This document shows, piece by piece, positions 1 to 8,598 of a DNA stretch of 64,000 nt. The DNA is taken from assembly GCA_023393115.1 (NCBI GenBank), contig JAEWMS010000087.1, positions 1-64,000 on the forward strand, given 5' to 3'. Made by a program: the position numbers and the translations under genes. Each line of letters opens with the position of its first letter. Position 1 is the first letter of the stretch. Source of the DNA: Bacillota bacterium. GTDB taxonomy: Bacteria; Bacillota; Clostridia; Acetivibrionales; DSM-1351. Below the pieces are notes generated by a model that was given only the letters and a program-made list of their open reading frames with translations, ran no database searches and had not been told where the DNA came from.

Positions 1-123
1 GTTGAAACAGACCAGCAACAACAGGATGAAAGTGTAAAAGATGTAAAGGGTAAAATGAACGAGCAAAACCCGCTCGCCCTTGACATCATATTAACGACAG
101 TGCTGAAAGTAACATTATACTAA
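1..123 (+). CDS. 3' end of an unidentified protein (partial)
   Basis: An open frame enters from the left edge and stops at TAA (121-123), giving the last 40 residues of a protein. The visible part is glutamine/charged-rich, then ends in a hydrophobic stretch (LDIILTTVLKVTLY). It matches no family I recognise and does not resemble the C terminus of ArgB or ArgJ, which might be expected before argD. A strong palindrome at 201-239 separates it from argD, so it is probably a different transcription unit. The open frame is seen directly; function is unknown. Confidence 0.5.
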   Translation, partial: VETDQQQQDESVKDVKGKMNEQNPLALDIILTTVLKVTLY

Positions 124-200
124 TTTACCAAATATTGACCGTCACTTTAACTTGCAATTTATAAGCAGCAAAAATAAATTGAATAATGTTGCATTTTTAT

Positions 201-239
201 ACAAAACAATGTATAATTATTAATTATACATTGTTTTGT
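201..239. terminator. Perfect 19-bp inverted repeat, probable terminator
   Basis: Arms ACAAAACAATGTATAATTA and its exact reverse complement are separated by a single T at 220. The stem is AT-rich with an A-rich start and a T-rich end, so it could stop transcription from either side. It lies between the partial upstream gene and argD. It could instead be an operator, because such a perfect palindrome with almost no loop is unusual for a terminator. Confidence 0.55.
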
Positions 240-307
240 TATTCATTTTAACTTTTAATATTCTATTGCCTTTATTCGCCTCATAGCGGATATGGGAGTG
301 TACAAAA

Positions 308-367
308 TTCATTACATTTTTTGGCCGCAATGGTGGCTCAAAGCCATAAATGGCTTAGGAGGTTAAT
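308..367 (+). promoter_or_regulatory. Double-hairpin leader with Shine-Dalgarno, copy 1 (argD)
   Basis: This leader has two small hairpins in a row: GCCGC/GTGGC at 324-337 and AGCCA/TGGCT at 342-355, joined by TCAA. They are followed directly by the ribosome site AGGAGG (357-362) and the argD ATG. Nearly the same module precedes carA (1615-1676), and a weaker version precedes the response regulator at 25036. Loops and paired bases differ between copies while pairing is kept, which points to an RNA structure. Confidence 0.6.
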
Positions 368-1570
368 ATGTTAGTTAATGATATCAAGGAGTACGATAAC
401 CAGTATTTTATGAATACCTTCGGACAAAGAATTCCTGTTGCCTTTGAAAAAGGTCAGGGAATACATCTTTGGAGTACCGATGGGGATAAATATACAGATT
501 TTTTTTCAGGTATAGCTGTTAATTCAATAGGATATTCTCATCCAACCTTTGTTAAAATGGTTTCAGACCAATTATCCAGGCTGATACACTGCTCAAACCT
601 TTATTACATAGAATCCCAGGCTTTATTGGCCAAGGAGCTTTGTGAAAACTCATGCGCTGATAAGGTATTCTTCTCTAACAGCGGAGCTGAAGCTAACGAA
701 GGAGCAATAAAGCTTGCAAGAATTTTCTTCAAAAAGCTGGGTATGCCCGAAAAATACGAAATCATTACACTTCAGAAGTCCTTCCACGGCAGAACCATTA
801 CTACACTGAGCGCAACAGGACAGGAAAAGTATGCTAAACCCTTTGAGCCTTTGACTCAAGGGTTTAAAAAGGTTCCAATAAATGATTTTGAAGCATTAAA
901 ATCAGCAGTTACAGAAAACACCTGTGCCATCATGCTTGAACCTGTTCAGGGAGAAAGCGGTGTTTATCCCTGCGATCTTCAATATCTGAAAAAAGTAAAG
1001 GAGCTGTGTACTGAAAGTAAATTACTCCTTATTTTTGATGAGGTTCAGACCGGTATGGGCAGAACAGGAAAGCTGTTCGGGTACCAGAAATATGATATTG
1101 AACCTGACATATTTACTCTTGCAAAGGCTCTTGGGGGCGGTATTCCAATCGGCGCTGTCTGTGCTAAGGACTATGTTGCGCAAGCCTTTTCCCCCGGAGA
1201 ACATGGCTCCACCTTTGGTGGAAACCCTCTTGCATGTACAGCAGGTTTGGCTGTAATGAAAATAATCAAAGAGGAGAAACTTTCTGAAAACGCTCAAAAG
1301 CTCGGGGATTATATAAAGGAAACCCTTATGGCCCTAGCTTCTGAAAAACTTCCTGTCATTTCTGAAATCAGAGCCTCAGGTTTAATGATAGCAATTGAAC
1401 TGAGTGAGCCTATTGCCCCTAATGTAAAGCAAAAGATGTTTGAGAAAAAATATCTGATAGCTAACGTAGGTGATAAAGTATTAAGAATACTTCCACCATT
1501 AATTATAACAAAGCAGGATGCAGATAGTTTTATTTCTACATTAATAGAAGCAATAAACGAACTACAATAG
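368..1570 (+). CDS. argD: Acetylornithine aminotransferase ArgD
   Basis: Cytosolic PLP enzyme of arginine synthesis that converts N-acetylglutamate semialdehyde and glutamate to N-acetylornithine and 2-oxoglutarate. The 400-residue class-III aminotransferase has the family landmarks: NSGAEAN near 104-110, DEVQTGMGRTG with the cofactor-binding Asp at about 224, and the Schiff-base lysine in TLAKALGGG (Lys253). The length is normal. The ATG follows AGGAGG at a good distance. It heads a run with carA, carB and argF, so the segment makes arginine via carbamoyl phosphate and citrulline. Other omega-aminotransferases are possible by sequence, but context favours ArgD. Confidence 0.93.
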   Translation: MLVNDIKEYDNQYFMNTFGQRIPVAFEKGQGIHLWSTDGDKYTDFFSGIAVNSIGYSHPTFVKMVSDQLSRLIHCSNLYYIESQALLAKELCENSCADKVFFSNSGAEANEGAIKLARIFFKKLGMPEKYEIITLQKSFHGRTITTLSATGQEKYAKPFEPLTQGFKKVPINDFEALKSAVTENTCAIMLEPVQGESGVYPCDLQYLKKVKELCTESKLLLIFDEVQTGMGRTGKLFGYQKYDIEPDIFTLAKALGGGIPIGAVCAKDYVAQAFSPGEHGSTFGGNPLACTAGLAVMKIIKEEKLSENAQKLGDYIKETLMALASEKLPVISEIRASGLMIAIELSEPIAPNVKQKMFEKKYLIANVGDKVLRILPPLIITKQDADSFISTLIEAINELQ

Positions 1571-1614
1571 GAGACAGGAATACTAACTGATTTAAGCGGT
1601 AAAGGATATATATT

Positions 1615-1676
1615 TTCATTACATTTTGTAGCCGCTTTTGCGGCTCAAAGCCACTTAAGTGGCTTAGGAGGTTAAT
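1615..1676 (+). promoter_or_regulatory. Double-hairpin leader with Shine-Dalgarno, copy 2 (carA)
   Basis: Hairpin AGCCGC/GCGGCT (1630-1645, TTTT loop), spacer CAA, then hairpin AGCCAC/GTGGCT (1649-1664, TTAA loop), then TTAGGAGG and the carA ATG. Compared with the argD copy, bases in both arms change together (for example the GCCGC/GTGGC pair becomes GCCGC/GCGGC), while the flanks TTCATTACATTTT and GGAGGTTAATATG are unchanged. It may influence access of ribosomes to the start site. Confidence 0.6.
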
Positions 1677-2735
1677 ATGAAAGCAGTTTTATTATTGGAA
1701 GATAGTACTTATTTCTCGGGTGAGGGTTTTGGGAAAAGTGGCGAAACAGCCGGAGAAATAGTTTTTAATACTTGTATGACCGGATATCAGGAAATTACCA
1801 CCGATCCCTCCTACAATGGGCAAATCGTAACCATGACCTATCCCCTGATCGGCAATTATGGTTTTAATACGCTTGATAATGAGTCCTACAAGCCTCATGT
1901 GCAGGGTTTCATTGTTAAGGAACTCTGTACTACTCCCAGCAATTGGAGATACTCAATAGATCCTGAACAGTATTTTGCCAAGCACAATATCGTGGGTATT
2001 AAAAGTATTGATACCAGAGCATTGACACAGCACCTCAGAAAACACGGTAGTATGTTCGGAATTATTTCTACAGAATGCGGAAATCTGGATATACTGAGTA
2101 AAAACCTTAAAGCATATAAGGCAATTCCCAGGAATCTTGTTATGGAGGTTACTTCAAAGACTCCGATTCACATTCCCGGTCCTGGAAAAAGAGTAGCATT
2201 ATTGGATTTCGGAGTAAAGGCCAACATTATCCGCTCCCTTGAAAAAAGAGGCTGCGATATTCATATTCTTCCTGCCTTTAGCACCTATGAAGAAATAATG
2301 GCCTGCAATCCTGATGGAATCCTACTGTCAAATGGCCCTGGAGATCCAAGAGATCTTGGAACAGCCAAAAAGACCATTCAGAAGCTGTTGGGGGTTAAAC
2401 CTATTCTTGGAATATGCCTCGGTCATCAGCTTTTGGGTCTGTCACTGGATTGCAGTGTAACAAAGCTGAAATTTGGACATCACGGCGGCAACCATCCGGT
2501 AAAGGATAATATAACCGGAAGATGTTATATCACCTCCCAGAATCACAATTATGCAATTGATAACAGTTCTAATGACGATATAGTCATAACTCACATAAAT
2601 GTAAACGACAACACAATTGAGGGCTTCAGGCACAAGCATCTGCCTCTTATAAGTGTGCAGTATCACCCTGAAGCAGCACCGGGTCCACAAGATTCCGCTT
2701 ATATCTTTGATGATTTTGTTAAAATGATGGCTTAA
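1677..2735 (+). CDS. carA: Carbamoyl-phosphate synthase small (glutaminase) subunit
   Basis: Releases ammonia from glutamine and channels it to CarB for carbamoyl phosphate, the precursor of citrulline and pyrimidines. The 352-residue protein has the CarA N-terminal domain (about 1-140) and a class-I glutamine amidotransferase domain (about 170-350). The nucleophile is Cys247 in LGICLGHQ and the His-Glu pair is at about 330/332 in QYHPEA. The length is typical. The start has GGAGG seven bases upstream. It is followed by carB after a palindromic insert, and placement with argD and argF suggests an arginine-dedicated enzyme. Confidence 0.95.
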   Translation: MKAVLLLEDSTYFSGEGFGKSGETAGEIVFNTCMTGYQEITTDPSYNGQIVTMTYPLIGNYGFNTLDNESYKPHVQGFIVKELCTTPSNWRYSIDPEQYFAKHNIVGIKSIDTRALTQHLRKHGSMFGIISTECGNLDILSKNLKAYKAIPRNLVMEVTSKTPIHIPGPGKRVALLDFGVKANIIRSLEKRGCDIHILPAFSTYEEIMACNPDGILLSNGPGDPRDLGTAKKTIQKLLGVKPILGICLGHQLLGLSLDCSVTKLKFGHHGGNHPVKDNITGRCYITSQNHNYAIDNSSNDDIVITHINVNDNTIEGFRHKHLPLISVQYHPEAAPGPQDSAYIFDDFVKMMA

Positions 2736-2738
2736 AAC

Positions 2739-2857
2739 AGTGAAGGCTTAATAGTGAAGGGTGAAGAGTTTCTGAAGGCTTGCTCCGCAAGCCTTGAAAT
2801 AAAAGATTGGCGGAGCCAATCAACCATAACTATTCACTTTTCACTATTCACCATTAA
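2739..2857. repeat. MITE-like inverted repeat with two inner hairpins between carA and carB
   Basis: The outer arms (about 2741-2770 and 2828-2856) are imperfect inverted repeats built from TGAATAGTGAAAAGTGAA-like sequence. Inside are two perfect hairpins: AAGGCTTGC/GCAAGCCTT (2775-2795) and GATTGGC/GCCAATC (2805-2821). Folded, this is a three-way junction. It fills the whole carA-carB spacer up to the carB ribosome site. It could be a non-autonomous mobile element or a structured intercistronic RNA. An in-frame ATG at 2754 lies inside it and is not the carB start. Confidence 0.6.
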
Positions 2858-2873
2858 ATATATGGAGGTTAAT

Positions 2874-5800
2874 ATGCCGAAAAATTTAGATATAAAGAAG
2901 GTATTGGTAATTGGTTCAGGACCAATAATTATAGGTCAGGCGGCAGAGTTTGACTACTCAGGTACTCAGGCCTGCAAGTCTCTCAGAGAAGAAGGAATTG
3001 AGGTTGTTCTCATAAACAGTAACCCTGCGACAATTATGACCGATACACAGTCAGCAGACAAGGTTTATATTGAACCCATCACACTGGAATTTGTAAAGAA
3101 AATCATATATAAAGAAAAACCTGACGGCATACTTGCCTCCCTGGGTGGCCAGACAGGTCTGAATATGGCTGTTCAGCTTGCAGAGGATGGAATTCTTGAT
3201 GAGTTAAACATACAGCTTTTAGGTACTTCTCTCTCTTCAATAAAAAAAGCTGAAGACAGAGAGTTGTTCAAGGAAACTATGCAGGAAATCAACGAAAAAG
3301 TTGCTCATAGCACGATTGTAACTAATATGCAGGATGCGGTGGCCTTTGCCGAGGACATAGGCTTCCCCATCATTATAAGACCTGCTTATACTCTGGGCGG
3401 TTCCGGCGGCGGTATTGCCACCAACATGGAAGAGTTCAAGTATATTTGCGGCAAAGGCCTTAAGCTCAGCATGATAAGTCAGGTACTTCTGGAGCAGAGT
3501 GTTGCGGGCTGGAAGGAAATTGAGTACGAGGTTATGCGTGACAGCAACGACAACTGCATAATTATATGTAATATGGAAAACTTCGACCCGGTTGGTGTAC
3601 ACACAGGCGACAGTATTGTCGTTGCTCCTAGCCAGACTCTTTCCGACATAGAGTACCAGATGCTCAGAACAGCTTCTATTAAGATAATAAGAGCTCTGGA
3701 TATAAAGGGCGGCTGTAACATACAGTTTGCATTAAATCCCGACAGCTATGAATACGTAGTCATAGAAGTTAATCCCAGAGTCAGCCGTTCCAGTGCACTT
3801 GCTTCGAAGGCGACCGGCTATCCTATCGCCCGTGTTACCGCCAAGATAGCTATTGGAATGACACTGGACGAAATTAAAAACTCTGTTACAAAGAACACAA
3901 GTGCCTGCTTTGAGCCTTCACTTGACTACGTTGTTACCAAGGTTCCCCGCTGGCCCTTCGACAAGTTTGCAAATGCAGACAGAAGCCTGGGTACCCAGAT
4001 GAAGGCAACCGGTGAAGTTATGGCCATCGGCCGTACCTTTGAAGAATCACTGCTCAAAGCAATCGACTCTCTCGACATTAAGTTCAACTATCAGCTGGGG
4101 TTAAGCCTGTTTGATAACATGAGCCGTGAAGAGTTGGTAGAGTATGTAAAGCATCCTTGCGACCAGCGTATTTTTGCCATCTGTAAAGCTCTTCAGAAGG
4201 GTGTTTCAGCCGGTGAAATCGTAAGAATCACCAAAATAGATGACTTCTTCATAAGAAAATTAAAGAAAATCGTTAAGCTGGGAGAAGAGATTACAAATGC
4301 AGGAATAGCATGGTTGGATTATGATCTCTACTCCAGGGCAAAGAAAATAGGTTTTGGTGATTCCTACATCGCAAACCTGACAAACGAACCCCTTGAAAAA
4401 ATACTTGAGCTCAGAGAAAAATACCCTATCAATCCTGTCTATAAAATAGTAGATACTTGCGCAGGTGAATTCGAGGCAGTAACACCTTACTATTATTCCA
4501 CCTATGAGGAAAAGGATGATGTTGAGGTTACCGAAGGCGATAAGGTATTGGTTATTGGCTCAGGCCCCATAAGAATAGGTCAGGGTATTGAATTTGACTA
4601 CTGCAGTGTTCATTCGGTTGAAACACTGAAAGAGCTGGGTATTGAATCAATCATAATAAATAATAATCCCGAAACTGTCAGTACAGACTTTGATACCTCG
4701 GATAAGCTTTACTTTGAACCCTTAACCAAGGAGTGCGTCCTTGATATTATACAAAAAGAGAAACCACTGGGAGTTATTGTGCAGTTCGGCGGCCAGACGG
4801 CTATAAACCTTGCAGCGACTCTCCATTCCGAAGGAGTTAATATTCTTGGAACCTCAGTTGACAGCATAGATGTTGCCGAAGACAGGGATAAGTTCCTTAA
4901 GCTGTTGGAAGAACTTAATATTCCTATACCTGAAGGAAAGACAGCTTTCTCCTTCGAACAGGCAAAGCAGATTGCCAAAGAAATAGGTTACCCTGTACTT
5001 GTCAGACCATCCTACGTTCTGGGTGGTCGTGCAATGGAAATTGTATATAATGATAAAACCCTTGAGGAATATATTGCGATGGCATCGGACATTTCCACAG
5101 CTCATCCCATACTTATTGACAAGTATATTACCGGAAGAGAAATGGAAGTTGACGGAATATGTGACGGTAATGAAGTAATGATACCCGGTATAATGGAGCA
5201 TATCGAACGTGCCGGTGTTCACTCCGGTGACAGTATTGCGGTGTATCCTCCGAAAAATCTTTCTCAAAAAGTGAAGGATACCATAGAGGACTATACTATA
5301 CGTCTTTCCAAAGCTTTAAAAGTTATAGGGCTGTTTAATATCCAGTTTGTAATGGACAATGATGAAAAGGTTTATGTTATAGAAGTAAATCCCCGTGCCA
5401 GCAGAACGGTACCAATCATGAGCAAAATTACCGGAATTCCCATGGTTAGTGTGGCTACCAAGCTTATAATGGGTAAAACCCTGTCACAACTGGGCTATAA
5501 GAACGGTCTTGCAAAGGAAACAGATTTTTATGCAGTTAAGGCTCCGGTATTTTCTTTTGCAAAGCTCACAACAGTTGATACCTTCCTTGGACCTGAAATG
5601 AAGTCCACCGGCGAGGTTATGGGCGTTGACAAGGATTACTATAACGCTATGTACAAGGCAATTGCCGCCTCCGGTATGAAGATACCTTCGGGTGGGAATG
5701 TACTCCTTTCAGTTGCAGACAGGGATAAGGAAGAGAGCATTGAGATTGCAGATAAACTTTTGTCACTAGGCTTCAGATTATCTGCAACACCAGGTACTTA

Positions 5801-6086
5801 CAAGGTATTGAGCGATGCAGCATTGCCGGTTGATTATATTGATGACGGAAGTGTTCTGGATTGCATCAAGGAAGATAAAATAACTCTGGTTATCAATACA
5901 CCTACAAGAGGAAAAATTCCTCAGAGAAAGGGCTTTGTTTTAAGAAGAACTGCAATGGAATACAACATCCCATGTATTACTTCTCTGGACACAACAAACG
6001 CAGTGTTAAGTATTCTTGAACGCCTTATCTCCGATAATAAGGCAGAAGTATATTCGTTGGATGAATATTCAGTATATAGAGGGTAG
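2874..6086 (+). CDS. carB: Carbamoyl-phosphate synthase large subunit
   Basis: Makes carbamoyl phosphate from ammonia (from CarA), bicarbonate and two ATP. The start is ATG 2874, eight bases after GGAGG (2864-2868). This gives 1070 residues, the normal CarB length. An upstream in-frame ATG at 2754 would add 40 residues translated from the palindromic insert and has no ribosome site. The two homologous halves each begin with a VLVIGSGP..IGQ motif and carry ATP-grasp domains (GGSGGGIA and VIEVNPR in the first, GGRAMEIVY and VIEVNPR in the second). The MGS-like allosteric domain is C-terminal. Confidence 0.95.
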   Translation: MPKNLDIKKVLVIGSGPIIIGQAAEFDYSGTQACKSLREEGIEVVLINSNPATIMTDTQSADKVYIEPITLEFVKKIIYKEKPDGILASLGGQTGLNMAVQLAEDGILDELNIQLLGTSLSSIKKAEDRELFKETMQEINEKVAHSTIVTNMQDAVAFAEDIGFPIIIRPAYTLGGSGGGIATNMEEFKYICGKGLKLSMISQVLLEQSVAGWKEIEYEVMRDSNDNCIIICNMENFDPVGVHTGDSIVVAPSQTLSDIEYQMLRTASIKIIRALDIKGGCNIQFALNPDSYEYVVIEVNPRVSRSSALASKATGYPIARVTAKIAIGMTLDEIKNSVTKNTSACFEPSLDYVVTKVPRWPFDKFANADRSLGTQMKATGEVMAIGRTFEESLLKAIDSLDIKFNYQLGLSLFDNMSREELVEYVKHPCDQRIFAICKALQKGVSAGEIVRITKIDDFFIRKLKKIVKLGEEITNAGIAWLDYDLYSRAKKIGFGDSYIANLTNEPLEKILELREKYPINPVYKIVDTCAGEFEAVTPYYYSTYEEKDDVEVTEGDKVLVIGSGPIRIGQGIEFDYCSVHSVETLKELGIESIIINNNPETVSTDFDTSDKLYFEPLTKECVLDIIQKEKPLGVIVQFGGQTAINLAATLHSEGVNILGTSVDSIDVAEDRDKFLKLLEELNIPIPEGKTAFSFEQAKQIAKEIGYPVLVRPSYVLGGRAMEIVYNDKTLEEYIAMASDISTAHPILIDKYITGREMEVDGICDGNEVMIPGIMEHIERAGVHSGDSIAVYPPKNLSQKVKDTIEDYTIRLSKALKVIGLFNIQFVMDNDEKVYVIEVNPRASRTVPIMSKITGIPMVSVATKLIMGKTLSQLGYKNGLAKETDFYAVKAPVFSFAKLTTVDTFLGPEMKSTGEVMGVDKDYYNAMYKAIAASGMKIPSGGNVLLSVADRDKEESIEIADKLLSLGFRLSATPGTYKVLSDAALPVDYIDDGSVLDCIKEDKITLVINTPTRGKIPQRKGFVLRRTAMEYNIPCITSLDTTNAVLSILERLISDNKAEVYSLDEYSVYRG

Positions 6087-6114
6087 GTTGAACCGGAAGA
6101 ACATAAAAAATTCC

Positions 6115-6266
6115 AATACTTTATTATGAAATACTTATAGGTACGAGAGCATAACTTGTGTCACCCTGGAAGCATAGTTCACATTAGAGGAATCTGTTTA
6201 TGTTTCAAGTGCAACCTGGTGATACAAAAGTTATGCGGAAGTACTTTGATAAAGTAAATTAATATT
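6115..6266. repeat. Long imperfect inverted repeat between carB and argF
   Basis: Two nested pairs of arms are visible. The inner pair is GCATAACTTGTGTCACC (6149-6165) with GGTGATACAAAAGTTATGC (6218-6236). The outer pair, imperfect, is 6115-6136 with 6239-6266 (ACTTTATTATGAAAT.. against ..ACTTTGATAAAGT). About 50 bases form the central loop. It occupies nearly all of the spacer and ends shortly before the argF ribosome site. It could be a decayed miniature element or a folded leader. It does not match any riboswitch I know. Confidence 0.45.
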
Positions 6267-6299
6267 GTATTTCATCTTTCTATTTTATGGAGGTTAATT

Positions 6300-7220
6300 A
6301 TGGATCACTTATTAAGCTTGAACGATTTAAGTACAGATGAAATTCATGATCTGCTAAAGCTGGCTGAAAAGCTCAAAAGACAGACCAAGGAAGGTGTTCA
6401 ACATCACCTCCTGAAGGGTAAAACTTTAGGAATGATTTTTTCGAAATCCTCTACCAGAACAAGGGTTTCCTTTGAAGTTGGTATGTATCAACTGGGTGGT
6501 TATCCCCTGTTTCTGAGTTCAAATGATATTCAGCTCGGAAGAGGAGAAACTATATATGATACAGCAAATGTACTCTCAAGATATATTGATGGAATAATGA
6601 TAAGGACCTTTAAGCAGAGCGATGTTGAAGATCTTGCAAGGTTCGGAACTATACCGGTTATCAACGGCTTAACTGACGAAATGCATCCTTGTCAGATATT
6701 GGCTGACTTGTTGACAGTATATGAGCACAAGGGTAAACTCGAAGGTCTGAAGCTTGCTTACATCGGAGACGGAAACAATGTGGCTCATTCGCTTCTCCAC
6801 GGCTGTGCTAAAACCGGAATGGATATAGCTATTGCTTCTCCCAAGGGTTATGAATGTTCAGACGTATATGTAGAAGAAGCTAAAGAGGCTGCGAAAGTAT
6901 ACGGTTCAAAAATTTTAATGACTCAGGATCCTGAAGAGGCAATAGCCAATGCCGATGTTGTTTATGCCGATACTTGGATTAGTATGGGACAGGAGGATCA
7001 GAAAGAAGAAAAGCTCAAGATTTTTATGCCTTATCAGATAAATTCAGAACTTTTCGCGAAAGCACAGGAGGACGCCATTTTTCTTCATTGCCTGCCTGCA
7101 TACAGGGGTTATGAGGTTACTGAAGAAATAATTGATGGATCACAATCGGTAATTTTTGATGAAGCTGAAAACAGATTACATGCCCAGAAAGCTGTACTTG
7201 CTACTCTTCTTTCTAAGTAA
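6300..7220 (+). CDS. argF: Ornithine carbamoyltransferase
   Basis: Cytosolic enzyme joining carbamoyl phosphate and ornithine to give citrulline and phosphate, using the product of the upstream CarAB. The 306-residue protein shows the carbamoyl-phosphate loop SSTRTR (50-55), HPCQILADLLT near 133 and the ornithine-side HCLPAYRG near 263, all diagnostic of OTCase rather than aspartate transcarbamylase. ATG follows GGAGG with six bases between. It is separated from carB by a palindromic spacer and followed 45 bases later by a GNAT gene. Confidence 0.95.
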   Translation: MDHLLSLNDLSTDEIHDLLKLAEKLKRQTKEGVQHHLLKGKTLGMIFSKSSTRTRVSFEVGMYQLGGYPLFLSSNDIQLGRGETIYDTANVLSRYIDGIMIRTFKQSDVEDLARFGTIPVINGLTDEMHPCQILADLLTVYEHKGKLEGLKLAYIGDGNNVAHSLLHGCAKTGMDIAIASPKGYECSDVYVEEAKEAAKVYGSKILMTQDPEEAIANADVVYADTWISMGQEDQKEEKLKIFMPYQINSELFAKAQEDAIFLHCLPAYRGYEVTEEIIDGSQSVIFDEAENRLHAQKAVLATLLSK

Positions 7221-7265
7221 AAACACTTAAAGTTCAGTGCGGGCTGTGCCCGGAAGGAGTAGTAC

Positions 7266-7742
7266 ATGAATTATTCATTTATTATTAGGAAAGCAACCCT
7301 TGAGGATGCACCTTCTATTGCAGCAATTATGCAGGAAGCTTTCAAGAAATATATGCTGGATACGGGTTTATCCGGTACTATGGACGCGTTGACCGAAGGA
7401 CTTGAAAATATTGAAGCGGACATTCTTGAGAAAGAGGTTTATATTGCTTTAATTGACGGTAACCCTGTAGGGACCATAAGAATAAAGATATTACCTGATA
7501 ATACGGCTTATATAAGCAGGTTTGGAGTAATGCTTGATTACCATAACATAGGGATAGGTAAATCTTTGATGAATCTGGCAGATAAAATTCTAAAAGCGCA
7601 AGGTGTTAATAGGGTATATTTACATACTGCATCCAAGTATCGTGATTTAATCAGATTTTATTATGGTCGGGGCTTTTACATCGAGTCAACCTCCACCGAC
7701 AGAGGTTACATTAGAGCACTTCTGGTAAAGGAGTACTGTTGA
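7266..7742 (+). CDS. GNAT-family N-acetyltransferase
   Basis: A 158-residue protein with a complete GNAT fold. The acetyl-CoA pyrophosphate loop is recognisable in GVMLDYHNIGIGKSLMN (about 92-108), followed by an aromatic C-terminal strand typical of the family. The substrate cannot be told. It sits 45 bases after argF with AAGGAG before its ATG, so it is probably the last gene of the arginine unit, upstream of a strong terminator. It is too short and dissimilar to be a classical ArgA/ArgJ glutamate N-acetyltransferase, though an arginine-related role is possible. Confidence 0.8.
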   Translation: MNYSFIIRKATLEDAPSIAAIMQEAFKKYMLDTGLSGTMDALTEGLENIEADILEKEVYIALIDGNPVGTIRIKILPDNTAYISRFGVMLDYHNIGIGKSLMNLADKILKAQGVNRVYLHTASKYRDLIRFYYGRGFYIESTSTDRGYIRALLVKEYC

Positions 7743-7785
7743 AGTATCTTCAGATAAGTACAATACTTAATATTTACATGCGAAT

Positions 7786-7823
7786 AAAAAGGTTTGGCTC
7801 TTCACGAAAGCCAAACCTTTTTT
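7786..7823. terminator. Bidirectional rho-independent terminator
   Basis: A 14-15 bp stem (AAAAAGGTTTGGCT / AGCCAAACCTTTTTT) with a 9-base loop, with T runs on both strands. It separates the plus-strand arginine unit from the minus-strand chemotaxis operon that ends at 7874. Confidence 0.9.
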
Positions 7824-7873
7824 ATGGATTCTTTATATATTAAGCCAATCATTACTCATAACCCCAAGCATTT

Positions 7874-8353
7874 TTATTTCTTATTTTCATTATCGAGGTA
7901 GGATATATCAATCTGTATTTGATTCCCGTCATCAAAAATAAGCGGCACACATACAACTATACTTTTATGTATGGTTAACTCAATATTATCTCCAGTAAAG
8001 ATAGTTGGAGGGGTTATATCTACATTTATCCCCTTTTGAGAAAAAATAGTCGCCGTATTCCCCATTATCATGTTACAAAGTTCACCGATGGCGCTTTTCG
8101 CGATTTCATCCAATTCATTTACTTGCATACCCATCATCATACCGGATGCAATTTGTAGTGCAATAGGCTTCTTAAAGCTAATGACAGCGCTGCCCAATAT
8201 CTGACCTGTAAGTCCTATTAACACGATAATATTTTCATTTGCATAAGGCTTATCTTTGACAAAAATGTTCCCAAGTTTAGCCGAAAGTCCGGTTGTCTGC
8301 TTAATAATATTTATACTTGCTTCAATAAACGGGTTGATATATTCTGCCTTCAT
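7874..8353 (-). CDS. cheX: CheX-like CheY-P phosphatase
   Basis: A 159-residue CheC/CheX-type protein expected to dephosphorylate CheY-P and reset the pathway. The active-site helix with conserved Glu and Asn is seen as IGELCNMIMGN (about 90-100). Only one such helix is present, as in CheX rather than CheC, which has two. Its start, MKAEYINPFIEA, is typical of CheX. ATG is preceded by AAGGAG. It is the last gene of the chemosensory run and lies 245 bases downstream of the receiver gene at 8599, so it may also have its own promoter. Confidence 0.85.
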   Translation of the reverse strand: MKAEYINPFIEASINIIKQTTGLSAKLGNIFVKDKPYANENIIVLIGLTGQILGSAVISFKKPIALQIASGMMMGMQVNELDEIAKSAIGELCNMIMGNTATIFSQKGINVDITPPTIFTGDNIELTIHKSIVVCVPLIFDDGNQIQIDISYLDNENKK

Positions 8354-8598
8354 TTTTTAGTCTCCTTAGGTGTATTACTGTATTTTCTTCAAATATTTAC
8401 TTTTCTATGTAATTTATACCAAATATGGCAGCAATAAAACAGCATTACTTTCTATGTTTTATGCTATTATACTCTCATGAAAATTTTAGAATTTTGTTTT
8501 GCCAGTTCAATTACTCATTACTGCCGTGATTTACGTTTATTCATTTAATATGATACCAGAAAAATTTCAATTAATAAATATGAAAATTTACATAAAAC

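Noticed and set aside
2754..2873. In-frame N-terminal extension of carB from ATG 2754
   Set aside because: It is translated from the palindromic element, has no ribosome site and is absent from the CarB family, whereas ATG 2874 has GGAGG at the right distance.
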